Source: Casuarius casuarius
Lineage: Eukaryota; Chordata; Aves; Casuariiformes; Casuariidae
Reading direction: 5' to 3'
Length of the DNA: 64,000 nucleotides
Assembly: GCA_003342895.1 (NCBI GenBank)
Contig: PTFA01000035.1
Location: 1,439,661-1,503,660, forward strand
The position numbers and the translations under genes are program-made. The first letter of the stretch is position 1; each line of letters begins with the position of its first letter. Below are positions 27,401-40,260 of this stretch, piece by piece. The notes below the pieces were generated by a model. It saw only the letters and a list, made by a program, of their open reading frames with translations. It made no database searches and was not told the DNA's origin.

Positions 27401-28148
27401 TGCACTGAGAAACACAGAAATAGTCTTAATGTCACGTTAGGACATCAAGCATGGAGCTAGATGCTTTTTTCCATTTTTTCTTTTATCCTAACACGGATAC
27501 ATTTCAGGAAAGAGAATAAGACTTTGGTAAGATATAACCAATAATCTTCCACCAGCTTCAGCACCTGAAACTGTGTCACCTTTCTGAAACGGCCTTCATT
27601 CCATGGGATGGACCATGAATGGCCATACCATTCATGAATCTCTGCTGAATTTAAAATCAAAGTGTTCAAAGAATTTTCCTTGAGGGACTTCCACTGCTGA
27701 GGAAATGTCTTTTGAAAAAATCTTGAAGCACAGATAGATAAGGAACAAGACTGCAGAAGCAAAGTGCAAGAGAGAGCAAAGTGCCACAGAGAGAGTGGGC
27801 ACTGAATTTCCCAGATAGTTCCCTAAATCTAAAACTTAGCTTTTAAAAAACCCTGCTTAAATACTACTTTTCCTTTGGGTAATTAAATCTCTGAGTACCT
27901 GAACAGCATGTGTTGCTTTTGTTTTACTTTGAGTCATTCAGACAGAGTTTTCCTTTCACACAGAAAACAGTAAGGTTCAATCCATCTTTTGACTGAGGAA
28001 ATTTGTATCTATCTCACAAAAATGGCTTTACCAGGCCCTTTATATAAAAGGATATAAAAGATCCCCAGGCTATCGTCTATTCCAGAATGAGGCTGTCTCC
28101 TACTGAAATTGTTTTTGAGGTACCAAATAATTACAGAAAAATTCAATT

Positions 28149-28168
28149 AAAAAAAAGAAAAAAAAAAA
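28149..28168 (+). repeat. A-rich tract
   Basis: An A8-G-A11 run. The upstream 200 bp show no open frame or gene-like sequence and no flanking target-site duplication is evident. It is treated as a simple repeat rather than the tail of a processed pseudogene. Confidence 0.85.
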
Positions 28169-29320
28169 GACAGAAATATCTCTGCAGGCTGGAACCTAGA
28201 GCACTGAAGGGGGAATGGAGAGACCTGAATGTCAGTCTCTGCATTAGTTAATATACATTATACATTCTAGCCCAAGATTTCTTTACTGATAGGCCCATTA
28301 TAAATTATTTACTGTAGCATATACTTACAGGGATGGTCAAAGATCCATCGACCTGGGTGAAACTAACAATATAAATTAAAAGTATGATTCAGTCTTACCT
28401 AACTGTAATCATTAAGCATCTACATACCTCCAAATCAGCTCATCTATTTTACGTTCCTGTCTCAGGGTAGAGCTGCATATCTTTCTACAATAAGTGTAAG
28501 AAGACTCTGATGACTCATTAAACATCAACGGATAACTTTTCGATTGTTAAAATCCAGTCAGACTGAATCCTACTCAGTGGACGATGTTCGGGTTCAGACT
28601 GCGCAGAACTAGACTTCCGCTTTGAAACAATTAGCAATACTGACTAATTCCTCCTGCATCGCAAAGCCAATACTTGGTACTCGATGATGCAGGGTATGTG
28701 TTTAGCTCTTATCCAGAACAGTCCTGCCAATAAGAGTCTTTCTTTTGACTTAAGCAGGCTTTGGATAAGAAATGTAGTGCCAGGAATAAAATGCGCTTGG
28801 GTCAGCCTCAACTACTCGACCAACTTCTTATGTCACTATTTTCTGGTTTAAATGCCTAGATCTGGTGCTTGTCCAGTGTTAATGAGTCAAACAAACGTAG
28901 TGCAGGGAATTTGTCATTCTCAAATGTTTACGTCTCAATGCTCCACTCAGAAATCTCTCAATGTTTTAAAGTTTATCAAACTGAAATCCTTTATGACCTA
29001 TTGAACGTAATTATCAGGAAATGCTACATATGAAGTACAGTAATTTCTTGAAATTTCATGATCCTTTTTTTGCCTATTTCAAAATATTTTCCAGGAAGAA
29101 ATAAGTGCAATGGAAAGACAGATTGCCTCCAGGAGGTATAGCTCACTTTAAATCCCAGTATCTTCACTCAAGCTACCAATAAGCACAAAGGCGGATGGAT
29201 TTCATGACGAGGTGATATCTAGTTTTTTCTCCCACTTCTGACTGGCATTTGAAACGATATCCTGAAAAGCTATGAAAAACTGTAACCGAAATGTTCAAAA
29301 GAACCTAAGAGAGTTGTACA

Positions 29321-29371
29321 TACAGCTTCTGAAGAGCTGTACGTTGGGCACTCCACTCTTTTTGGAGTGCC
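29321..29371. other. Two adjacent short hairpins
   Basis: TACAGCT (29321-29327) pairs with AGCTGTA (29335-29341). Six bases later GGCACTCCA (29347-29355) pairs perfectly with TGGAGTGCC (29363-29371) around a 7-base CTCTTTT loop. The second stem is 9 bp and GC-rich. Neither reaches microRNA-precursor length. They may be chance or a structured RNA element if transcribed. Confidence 0.6.
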
Positions 29372-31659
29372 TTAAATATTTGAGAGTATCTCTAAAACAG
29401 CTCTATTACTGGAGTCGCCAGCAGAGATCTTTTTAAGCTGTAAAGCACCTACATTCTAGAAATGAGATATTTGGTGTCACTTCCCAAATCTAAGTATAAT
29501 CTAAGTAGGCATTAGTGTATGATTTCCACCATATTGGCTGAAAACATTCCCTATTTCTAGTGCTAAAATAGAAGTTTAATAGATTAGTATAAATTCATAG
29601 TTTTCAGACCACTGAAATAATACTGTGTATCCCTTAATGGCTGAACACAGAGAATAATGTATAGCATAGAGATCGTAAAGACATGAAAAGAAGACTGTGA
29701 GCATAAGGTATCAGCAGCTATGATCAAGTCACCTTTTAACTATAATTTTGAGAAACTGAGCTCCTTCAGCCTCCCACTGTATTACTGGTCTTCCAATTTT
29801 TGAAATACTTTCTAGGTCCTTTTAGTATTTGCACAATGCTTAAAAGTTTAATTATAAGAAATGGACTTAATGTTTTACAAAATTTTTTTTTTCCTGCAAA
29901 TCACTGATTAAAGTATTGAATAGCATGCCAATAACAACAGGAATCCCACAAGAAAAAAAACAGGAAAAAGCAGTGGTACTGCCTAAGACCTATTTGCATG
30001 GCCTCCATGCCTCTTTATCCATGCCTATATATTTTGTTTCCTTAGACAATTAACTAATTTTTCTCAATAACATCACACCTCAGAAGACTCTGTGTCTGAT
30101 ACAACAACCTAAAAATGGTATATAATGTGCAGGGGTACTAACTAATTCACAATGGTATCTAGTGACTTTGGGAAGTATATATTGTAACTACGCTACAGAA
30201 CGTACACAGTAAAAATGGTGCGTGGGCGTAATGTTAAAAATCTTTCCACAGAGATTATCAAGAAATAGAACAACACACAAAAGCTGTAGCCTGCATAAAG
30301 CATTACGATTCTGGTAGGTGTTTGCACCATTTACAGAAACCTCTGAAAAGCTGAGCACAGCAGGGGATCTGTGCTGCCCTTAGCGACACCACCGGGACAC
30401 TACACAGCAGCAGCAATGTCACTAGCTTTGAAGTAGCCACACTGTTATGGCAAAATACCATCTGGCATTTCCCCCTTACTTCATAAATGGCATTTGTATG
30501 TGGTAGCTACTCTAATAACATGGTCTCAAAAGGCGAAAACACTAAGCAGATGTCAGGTCAAAATGATTTGTTTATATGGTATAGACTTCAGACATGCAAA
30601 TTAGAGCTTTAGAGTCATTTTTTCCTTCTAATATTATTATACTGTAAAGTAAATGCTCAGCATAAAACAATACTGAACCAAAACAGAATAGCTGCATATG
30701 TAGAAACAGATATGAAATTACATTCTTGGACTCATCACTACAAATTTTGAAGGTGCTTTTACGGATCACACTTTTTATGGAGGAAAGCCTTCAAACTAAG
30801 TGGCAGATTGTTTGCAGCCACTTCTTTGTGCACATTCACTGTTCCAGCTGTGCCCTTGAACTGCAGCAAGCCAGATAAAGGCGCCAGCGCTCCTTTTGTT
30901 TCCTGACCGGACAAATAAATACAGTGTATCTACTACAAACCCTTGTGCCACCAGTAGAAAATGTGATATCACCACCTGTCCACAAGTGTCCTTGAGATTT
31001 ACTTTACTGGCACAAATGTTTGCAGACAAGTCAAGAACATATATTCATGGGAAATTAATACATAATTGGAATGATCCTGCCTGAAAAGAATTCATACAAA
31101 TGTCTGAAGAGTTTTTGAAGAATTCGCCAAGTCTAATTAAAACGTTAGATATGGTCCCAAGAGGCAAAATGCCTCTGGTGCTAAACTTTGGGGAGTCTTT
31201 AATTTTAAGACTTTAGTATGGCTGCTGCTTTTTAAAATATGTTTATAGTCATATGAAAAATATGTATGATGCGCTTTTTTTCAAATACCGCCATATAACC
31301 ACAGCGTGTCTTAAAATGCACTGCACGTTCTTGGATATTCAAAAACATCCTATATTGTTTAGGGCATCTTCTGACTCAGAAGATACTCGCTGCTAAACAA
31401 GATGAGGTTCCTAAGGAGTGAAGGAAAAAGTCTTCCGGGAACATCACTGGAATTTTAAAGCCCCACCTGGTTATGTATTTTTATAATGCTAAAAACTTCA
31501 GTTCACATTTGTAAGCTATACTTCTGTTGTTCTCATTATCAACAATTTTGCAATTGTACAAGGTTATATTTCCTTCTTTAAAAAAGCAGAATTATATAGC
31601 TGCTGCGTAAGTCATACTGACAGGACTAGTTCTGACAAACTCACCTAGAAGCAAATTAG
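29372..31659. other. Non-coding DNA, no gene seen
   Basis: Unique AT-rich sequence with no recognisable repeat or gene. Two overlapping opposite-strand open frames near 30796-31084 (77 and 62 codons) are mirror shadows of one GC-balanced stretch and show no family resemblance. Confidence 0.65.
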
Positions 31660-31915
31660 TTTAGGGATCGGGCACTTGGCTGACAGCTAGAAGACTCAAG
31701 TTTTGGTCATCTGCGGGACAATCAGGTGGTGACAGGGAAAGTCGCTCCTCGTCTTTGTTACTCTGGTTCTCTCCTCCACCCTCTGTGTGTTGTCTGTTTA
31801 GGCTACAAACTTTATGAAACCGAGACTGGTTCTCCTCGTATGTGTCTGTTGCTCAGCATAAGGGAATCCTGACCTTGGGTACAACCTTTGGACACTACTG
31901 TAATCTAAAAATTCC
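31660..31915 (+). repeat. Ancient tRNA-derived SINE, near full length (MIR/CORE-SINE-like)
   Basis: Landmarks occur in the order and spacing of an old amniote SINE. First is a head-like GGGCACTTGGCTGACAGCTA with AGACTCAAGTTTTGGTCATC (tRNA-like region with a decayed B-box), then GGGACAATCAGGTGGTGACA. A pyrimidine-rich stretch and GTGTGTTGTCTGTTTAGGCT come next. The tail blocks follow: ACAAACTTTATGAAACCGAG, ACTGGTTCTCCTCGTATGTG, CAGCATAAGGGAATCCTGAC, CTTGGGTACAACCTTTGGAC and ACTACTGTAATCTAAAA. These parallel the remembered tail 'gtaagctctttggggcaggg ... cctagcacaatgggatcctg ... ctactgtaatacaaa'. Divergence is high, so the insertion is old. The family name is from memory. Confidence 0.6.
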
Positions 31916-34479
31916 CAATTCCCCAAAACATTAAGAGTCAGTAGAAGGCATTAAGAAATGAACTTTTTATCAAGTTCCTGCATCAGCTCCAAAAATAGTG
32001 GGGGGAAAAATTGCAAATATTACTAAGGCATGAAATAGCTTGTAAGTACATAATGTGATTATAAATCAATGGTGTGCACCAAAGCTCTTTTGTTTTCAGT
32101 GAAGTAACAGGGGATTTGAGTACAGCTGACATCTTTCAGGGCAGCTGGACAGCAGTTGTACCCCTCTGCATGCGTAAGATAGGTTGATTCTTGCTTCCTC
32201 AATTAAGGAGACTGTTGTGGATATTGTGAAGAATTAGTGGATTTTATATCCAAACAGCAATTTCAGCACAAAATTACAGCATTTTTTCATTAAGAAAAAA
32301 GCCCCAAAATACAGCCAGTTAAGTGCAATCCTTCTCCCTGCAATGGAAAATCAGCCATTTGGCACCAAAGACAATTCACAACAGCTTTCACTTTGCTCTT
32401 TGCAGTTTTTAAGGTTTGTATCTGACACTTCAAGAAGATGATAAATAGGAATACTAAAAGTATTCCACACTCAGCTGCTCTGTTGGAAAAAGAAAGTGTG
32501 GTGTGGAGAAGCCTTGCACTGGTATTTTTCCAAACGCATCATTTACAGAAAATCATACTGTCATGTGCTTCAAGGTAATTTACATGGAAACTGTGCATAT
32601 ATCCAATATATGGATATGGTCAGCCAAATCTGGAATTCCTTACTCAACCTATATCCAATGGTTATTTATCTAAATATGAAGTCAAGAGTAAGAAAGGACC
32701 TCAAAATAAGTTATGCTTCTTCTAAAAGTCATAAAAGCAGTCTTTTTAAGATGCTGCAGTGGCTGCTTGTTCTACAAGAAGGCACTTACACATGGATTGG
32801 TACCTATAAACATAACGAGACCTTTCATATATTCCTGTTTGAACATCATCCAAAATAATTACGTAATGTGTGTGTGAGATTTTTCAAATGCTGTGGTGTC
32901 CACTTAGTCTAAATACTTTCTCCTTTTTAATTTATCGTTCCTGTTCTAGCCCCGCCGTCTCCTGACTTGCACAATTTTTCCACTTCCCTCTGGAAGATGA
33001 TGTATGGCACTAGAGCTAAAGTTCTAGAAAAGGGAGCTTTCACAAGGTTACAGGTGATTTAAAAAGCCTGTTGCTACCACCAGCGGTGGTTTTACTCCCT
33101 CACCCTACTCCCCTGTTAGATTGGCTCAGCCTCCTCATGAAACTTCACCTTAAAAGGACAGTTACTCTTCTGACCTAGTAAAGTCAAGCCCTTAATCCAC
33201 ATCATATCACTTTGGAAACTCATTACATTGAACTGTTCATTGTGATCCTACTCCTTCTTCATCATAACTCCTTTCTACTTAATTTGTAGTGCAACATTTG
33301 GACAGACTGTTACAATTATCTACCTTCTACTGAGTATCACCAGTTTTGCCCACTGCTCTGTGAATGATTCCTCATATCCACAGGTCTGCCTGTATGTTTG
33401 CAAAAGTAGGCCTTTGACTTTTTTAATATTCTGCCTATAATTGTAACTAAATCACCTGCTCTTATTTTTACCATGGTTTTCATTAGTTTTAATTTTGAGA
33501 ATTAATTCTTGATTCAGGAAGCTCTATAAACACAGGCCTAACTTTAAGTATCTGACCTCACAGATTTGGGGCTTCTGTTTACCATTAACCCTCAATCAGT
33601 GACAAGAAAAAAAGAAAGAATTTAACCCACAACAAAATTAAAATATTCCAAATAGTTTCAGAAACCAACACCAACACCTAGATGTGTTTTGGGGGGAAAA
33701 AAAATTATTTAACTAACAAACTGACACAGTAGATTTTCATCCTTAGCTCATATACAATACTTTTGTGTTAATATTTCATTACTGTATTTCCCACAATACA
33801 CTTGAATCTTCTGGCCATTTCATCTCACTTAAATGAATGTGCAAATACCTGTAATTGTCTCAGTTTTGAAAGTTTCTAATTTCACTTAATCTTCAGTGGT
33901 AGCTAACAGACAAAAAGGTATTTTTTTGTCAAAATAACATTCCTTACAGACACATCTATGACCTCTTCTTGCAGACTGAGGAAGAGCAAGTACCTGACTA
34001 GCATCGTTTCCAAAAGAACTGTAGCTGATCTGGCAACAAAACAAATCTTTTGATATCAGTTAAGTCACGAACGTTCAGAAAATAACCACTGCCATCCCAT
34101 TATCTTTTGTATTTATTTTGTGATGTTTCATGTTACTGAAGTCACAGTTAGCATCACTGCATTGAAGATGTTAATGGGGAATTTGTTATTGTCTCTGTAT
34201 ACCATCTTGGCATGAAAATAATCCTTTCCCTGGATCATCAGAAACTTGGGTGAGTAGTTCTAATAAATGCTACCACAGTAACAAAGTTGCTACGCTGTGA
34301 AGTATTTCTCTTACAACCTCAACAATCTCTCAACAGTCTGTGTCAAAACAGGTCAGCATTTCTCACCTGAATAAATAACTGGGCAAAAGATAGGAGATGG
34401 AAATTAGGAAAAACTGATAACTTTCTCAATGGAGAAAAGTCACAAAAGGAAACCTGAAGGGGTCTGTGCTGCTCAGAGT

Positions 34480-34525
34480 ATTCATTAATGAATATTCATT
34501 AACGAATTCACTCTCAAAAAGAGAG
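34480..34525. promoter_or_regulatory. Tandem homeodomain-like palindromes plus inverted repeat
   Basis: ATTCATTAATGAAT (34480-34493) is a perfect 14-bp palindrome, immediately followed by ATTCATTAACGAAT (34494-34507), which differs by one base. Each copy carries paired ATTA/TAAT cores of the kind bound by homeodomain or POU-type dimers. Three bases on, CTCTC-AAAAA-GAGAG (34511-34525) forms another perfect inverted repeat. A regulatory role is inferred from motif content only. Confidence 0.4.
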
Positions 34526-36750
34526 CAATTAGTGTGTTGGCAAAGTTAGCCAAAGACAAAGCTATTCAAGGCAGTCAAGAAAAAAAAATAATGGCAAGGA
34601 GCTGTGCTCCTTCCCTTACGGTAACTGACCGTCTGGCCACTAAGGTGACAGATGAAATTAAGCAGATAAATATAGTGATATACGCTGCTGTGCTAACACC
34701 ATAAGCATGCCATTGCCCGAACGCCACTGCCAACCAAAAAATGCAACCATTGTTCTCTGTCTCAGAGCAGCTCACGATACAAAGTCACAACTCTGCTCTC
34801 TAATACACTTTAACAACAGAACAACTCACTTTCAGGGTTGCAAATCATTTTATTAGGTCAGGAGGAGTCTGTTATGCCTATTTGCTTGGTGTCTTGAATT
34901 ATGCAACACAGAAAATGCGCTCCAGTTTCAGCCAGGGAATCTTTGTGTCAAAGATACATACGAAGAAAAAAAAAAAGAACCAAATGGACCAAACTCATGT
35001 TAGAGTTTTCTATTTTAGGATGGGTTGTATGTGGCAATGATACATTAGAGACACTGTAATGTATTATCAATCAGCACATGCAAGTTATATCTAAATTCAA
35101 AGAAGAAAAGCTTGAAAAGTGCAGTAGGCAGTCACCACTATGACAAGCAAGTTAAAACTAAAAACAGATCTGGGGTACATATGCATTTTACATAGTTGTT
35201 TGTAGTAAAGAAAAAAGAAAAGTTTTTCGCTGTAAACCATTTGCGTGGGTCTAACTGACAACATCTGAAAATAGTATAATTGGAGGACTGCAAACTACAC
35301 TTACCAGCAAAAGAGAGATCACAGTATAGCACATTTTTATAACAATTATTTTCAAGCAAGTATTTCAATATATGTGGTTGTATTTACTGAAGAGAGCAAA
35401 CAGAGTGCTAGAACTATTTCCATACAAATTAAATTGCCTCTTTATGTTTTACACTAATTCCAGAAATGTTCCCATACACTCAGTTCTGGTATTTACTGCT
35501 GATAGTCCTTATTACATGCTGTGCCCCATTATTTCCCAATTAAAATCTAACTACATTCAAGCAGCTTTTAACAATCAAAAGATCAAATCTTTTGTATTTT
35601 GTAATGGCAATACACACATTTAAAGAACACAATAGTATTACGTGACTCTGGACCATGAATAAAAATGCTAAAACTTATTGCCAGCCGTTTTTTCATTTCT
35701 CTTACAATCAGTCAGTCAGGTTACAGAGTCATATAAAACCTGGCTTTTTGTTGAAGCAGTAGTCATACCTGAAGTAAACCAAATGAATGTTTGAGTGTTG
35801 TTTTTTAGAAACAGATCACACTTTTATTAAAATGTATATATCTACTGCTAAACATCTTCCCCTCTTCCAGTGTTTTCTTTATTAATTTTAAACACGATCA
35901 GGTGATTATTCTTGCTTAGCGTATTCTGATTTCATAAACGTGGGTTATTTATTCCATTCTTTTTCTCTGTCTTCTCGTGTCACTAGGACAGCAGAGAAAA
36001 TGATGTGCAAATTCGGCATATTCCTTTCTGCTTAACACTCCAATAAAACACAGATTAGAACAGTCTTCCTGCAGTATTCTGCAGGCAGCATTACATGAGA
36101 TAAAGTCAAGACCCATATATTATAACCTTAAATTTAGGACCCAGAAACTGGCTGACCAGAATAAGCCAAAATGTCAGTTTAAGACAAGCAAGCAAACCAA
36201 CCAAGGTTTTAAACAGCATTTAAATCATTTTTAGAGGGTGTTGGTAACAACGAGTTTCTTCTGTCATCAAATCCAGAACCTAGTCATTTCAGTTAAAAGT
36301 ATCATATAACAGATGAGAAAATGAGACTACTAAGAGGGTAGATCTAAAACCCTGGCATGGTAGTTTATTTGGCTTATTATTTCGCTTTTTTCCCTCTCTC
36401 CTAGATGCTTCCACTGTAGAGCTCATGGCTTGTCATACAGCTTCAGGAGTACGGTGTGAAAGGACTTTTCAACATATACACAGAAGGCAATTTGGAGAAA
36501 GCAGAGAGAGAAACTAAGAGAGCATAACGGCTGGGAGAAAACTCTTTCTCTACCGCTGTACTTCATTAATTCCCTTCTTCACTCCCACGGCTTCACTCCC
36601 CTCATGGCTGTGATGCCTCAAGGCAACGCAGAGCGAAGAGCTGGGGGGCAGATGGCTTGAAGAGCAGGCACAAAAACGAGGCGCAGGGATATGAGCAGAG
36701 TCTGCTGGAGAATCACACAAGCCATGTGGCAGGGCTGAACACAAAGCACA

Positions 36751-36826
36751 ACTGTTCTGTACCTAGAGACATCCCCTGTCTCTAGGACAGGGGGATACTG
36801 TTCTGTATCCTCTAGAGACATCCCCT
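36751..36826 (+). repeat. Direct repeat containing a GC-rich stem-loop
   Basis: ACTGTTCTGTACC then TAGAGACATCCCCT (36751-36777) recurs as ACTGTTCTGTATCC then TCTAGAGACATCCCCT (36797-36826). Between them CCCCTGTC (36773-36780) pairs exactly with GACAGGGG (36786-36793) across TCTAG, and the outer AT/AT bases can also pair with one bulged G. It is probably a local duplication that created a hairpin. Confidence 0.75.
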
Positions 36827-37654
36827 TCCCAAGTGGCAGCAGACAATTCAGGGTTGATCAGTCTGCATGCACGTTACTTTGCCAGGACCAGCAATTACTT
36901 TCATCCGCTGTTTCGCTACTCATTGCTTATACTATAAATGTTACCTAAGCTGTTTGTGGACTGTATTAGGCACAACAGAGCTAACTAAGAGGTGCACTAC
37001 TATCTGACTTAGCTGGGCTTATGGGGTGGTGACGATCACATCCAATTTTTTTCAGAACTGTGTCAAAATTGTATGTTAGTCCTACTGCGGATTTTCTGAG
37101 GCTTGTCACCATAACGAAATGGAGATATGAGCACTGTGCCTTTTACAAGCAATATTCCCCAACCAGATACAAGTCTGCCACTTTATTTTAAAAAGAATAA
37201 CTTTCTTAAAAAAGAAAAAAAGCCTTAATGTATCCTATCTTTATATAACTTTTTATAGTAAAAATTTGTCCAGAAATATTGCCGTATTATTCTGCAGTGT
37301 CAGCAAGGGCTGATTCAAAAGCTGCTTAAGTCAAGGAGAGTCCTCTCTTTTCATTCATTTCAATCAACTTTGCAAAAGCCATGGCAAGGAAAGCAAATAA
37401 AACTATTTCTTTTTCAGAAAAAAAGCAGGGAGTTGTTTCTCAAGTACGACAAGTCATTCTCCTCCAGGTTTATATATTAGCTAGGATTCTCACTGCCTAG
37501 AAAGCAGGGTTCTCATTTGAAATCCTATTTTTAGCCCATCTTTTTCATTTCTCTCATTAATCCTGTTTCTTCCTTTTCTTACATTTTAAACTGAAGCATT
37601 CTCTGATGAATTGTATTAATTATATTTAGAAGCCTCACACTTAATTCATCTATG

Positions 37655-38150
37655 AAAATGATCCAGGAATCACAGAAAGTAAGATTGAAAGGAGTGTCAA
37701 GTAGTCATTTTGTCCTTAGCTGTGCCTGAAGTCAAGATCAACTTTACCTATCTCACTCTTGACATGCAATCACTTCTTAAAGATTTCCAAAGTGGAAATT
37801 CCAAAGCCTTATAGGCAATTTATTTCAGTTCTTCACCTTTAGAAAGTTTCCAATAACAAGTAGTAGAAAACTTCCTTGCTGCAATTTGCACCTTTAACTC
37901 TTGTCCAATTTTACACTGCTGTGATGAACAATTCCCTTCAGCTTTGCTGCTGCCTTGCATGTTTTTGGAAAAAAAAAAGTGCCTTCACAGCCTTCTTTAG
38001 GTCAAGTTCTTTCTCTAGGTTAAATAACCTCAGTTCACTCAGTCTTTCCTTCTAGAAAGGACTGATAATTTTGCTCCTATTTTTTATTCCAGCTTCTTCA
38101 GTTTTCAAAGTTCTCCTTGGCATAATATATTTTCTATCACTGGCCCGTTT
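37655..38150 (-). repeat. CR1 LINE relic, antisense orientation
   Basis: Read on the plus strand this is the reverse complement of a CR1 3' region. Landmarks in order: AATCACAGAAAGTAAGATTG with GAAAGGAGTGTCAAGTAGTC (remembered 'aaaggacctt..gtcatctagtcc'); AAGATTTCCAAAGTGGAAAT and TCCAAAGCCTTATAGGCAAT ('gattccacaacctccctaggcaa'); TTCCTTGCTGCAATTTGCAC and ACTCTTGTCCAATTTTACAC ('tgctgcaatttaagccc..ttgtcctatc'); AGGTTAAATAACCTCAGTTC and ACTCAGTCTTTCCTTCTAGA ('ctgaacaaccccagttc..cagcctttcct'). High divergence marks an old copy. The subfamily cannot be set by eye. Confidence 0.75.
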
Positions 38151-40170
38151 GGAGAGAGGTTTCCTATCTCATCAAATTAAGTTCATCTCATCACTACTTT
38201 TTGCATACTAAAATCTCAGATACTAAGCATGTAACTGGTCTACCCACGTTCACAGTAATACTACAGGTTTTCAGTGACTGAGTGGTTTTGATAGAAGTAT
38301 AAATTAAAAGTCCTTCTCCTTCTTACATAAAACGTTGAGGTGTCACACAGTTCCAGGAAAAATGCCAATTACGGTGGCTTAGATGTCAACGTGTTACTTT
38401 TAAAGATTGTCAGTTTGACCTGCAATTTGCAGGCCTACTTCTGATTCTTCTGGTAATTACAAGTGCGGACACCAGCAGTACTGACAGTTTGACACCTCTC
38501 TGTTTTACAGAGCTATCGAAAATTCTGTGTCCTCGTTATCTGATGCCTAAGTAATTACAGTCAAAGCTAATTATATCATGGATATGGAAGACTATAAAGA
38601 AATCAGCCTGCATCTCTGTGGTGGACAACCTTTTCTTTAATATACAAAAAAACCATAGATTTATTTTCATATGACTCTCTGTTTTTTCCTGAAATTAGCA
38701 CTTCACCTCAATAACCCCACACAGTTCTTAAAAATGTTTAAGTCCCTTAATTAATAACAAAATCAAAACAGATAACTATGGTCCAACTTAGCTTTAAAGC
38801 TTGCTATTTATCAACAGTTATTATCCAAATAAAGAGAAAACCAGCCACTGAGCAAATCTGATGGGTAAGCCTCACAGAAAGGAGTGAGGAACGTAATAGG
38901 AAGCAAGAGATTTTTCCAAACTTAAAGCTGCAACTTTTTGTTAAAGCTACAAGTTCTCGCGATTCAAATGCATTAAGTTGTTCTTCGTACTAGAACATAA
39001 TGAGTCAAGCAGTTTGACTAAAGACTATCAACTGAAGAGGCCAAATGGGCATGCTGAAATATATAGGCATAAGGAGAGCCCTGCCAAGAGAGTCTAATAA
39101 TTTGTTCAGTACCTGATTGCATGCTCTCAGCCTCCCCACTGAAGCACGTTGGTTTATGAAAGTATTCAATGCAACACACCTGGCTAATTTAGTACTGGGA
39201 AAAATGTGTCTTCAGATAAATACATGGAAAGCAAATAAAAGTGATAAATGATATTACCACGAACATCTACACATTTGAACACACATTAGAAAAGACTATG
39301 TATAAAACTTTAAGCCTTCTTCATTGTGCTAACTACTCAAAATTAAGCTCACTACCATCCAAAATTTTGAAATGAATAATAAAAAAGTCTGTAATACAGA
39401 ATTTTAGGCTAACAAAATCCAGAATTCATGACATAGAAATTGACACTTTCAAGAAATTATTCTTCTTTAACATTTCTCATTTAACCTTTATTTCTCATGT
39501 AACATTCCTTTAACATAAAGAGCTCTATAACAGCAGCAGAGTTACTGTTTTTCCCTCTTGCTCTCATTATCAGCAGTAAATGTAAGGGAATAATAATTTT
39601 AGGAAGGTGCTTTTGAACAAATTGGAAAAAATTCCTTTCAAAGAAGGGACAGGTGAGAAATATATAAAGAAGACATCATTATTTTGCACCTATTTTAGTA
39701 ATATATTGCTGCATCGTAGGACTCAAGAGAGAAACAAACTTTTTCTTCAGTCCTAATCATAATCTATGCGATTTAATAATTATTTCACAGAAAACTATAT
39801 CTCAAATTAGGGATTTTAAGTTCTGTCAGACAGGTAATGACTTTTATACCTTCGCAGTGCTGGCTAGGGACCACACTAATTCACCTTTTATGATCAACGA
39901 TATCCAACCTCACAAGATTATTAGTGATATGCCTTTCTGAAGGCACCACTTAGAAAAGTGATGGTACTCAAGTTAACAGCTCCTGTAGTCTAAAAGTAAG
40001 TATGAAAAGAAAAATACATGCATGCAGTACAAGGTTTGGATTTTCCTTCAAGAATTTCTTATAATAGGCTATATTTTCACATGACTGATACTCAAGGTGG
40101 CATAAAAATGTAGTGCACATAAAAGCTAGGTAAATGAAAAATAAATTGCTGGAATATCCAGGGAAATCTT
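38151..40170. other. Non-coding DNA, no gene seen
   Basis: AT-rich sequence following the CR1 relic. No open frame of note and no other recognisable element. Confidence 0.65.
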
Positions 40171-40260
40171 AATTTAAAATAGGGTAAAATAGTAAAATAT
40201 CTTAGCATAATTTAAAATAGGGTAAAATAGTAAAATATCTTAGCATAAAAATATCTTAGC
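40171..40260 (+). repeat. Perfect 38-bp tandem duplication plus partial third copy
   Basis: The unit at 40171-40208 (AATTTAAAATAGGG to CTTAGCAT) is repeated without a single change at 40209-40246. A partial copy, AAATATCTTAGC, ends at about 40260. Perfect identity in AT-rich neutral DNA indicates a recent event or ongoing length change. Confidence 0.95.

Larger units (their letters stand above)
20856..29318. other. Non-coding DNA, no gene seen
   Basis: AT-rich unique sequence. There is a short CATCTAT tandem at 21423-21447 and a mild CpG cluster around 28580-28625. The longest open frames (101 codons, minus, 27457-27762; 93 codons, minus, 20822-21103) have no recognisable domain or family resemblance. 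No transposon relic was recognised with confidence. Confidence 0.65.
31916..37654. other. Non-coding DNA, no gene seen
   Basis: AT-rich unique sequence. A 120-codon plus-strand frame (32496-32858) lacks any recognisable motif. There is an A-rich run at 34965-34977. The palindrome pair at 34480 and the stem-loop/direct-repeat cluster at 36751 have their own entries. Confidence 0.65.

Noticed and set aside
28080..28168. Processed pseudogene ending in the A-rich tract
   Set aside because: Upstream sequence is not gene-like, no target-site duplication was seen and the A-tract is interrupted.
32496..32858. 120-codon open frame, plus strand
   Set aside because: AT-rich, unrecognised translation, no supporting exon signals.
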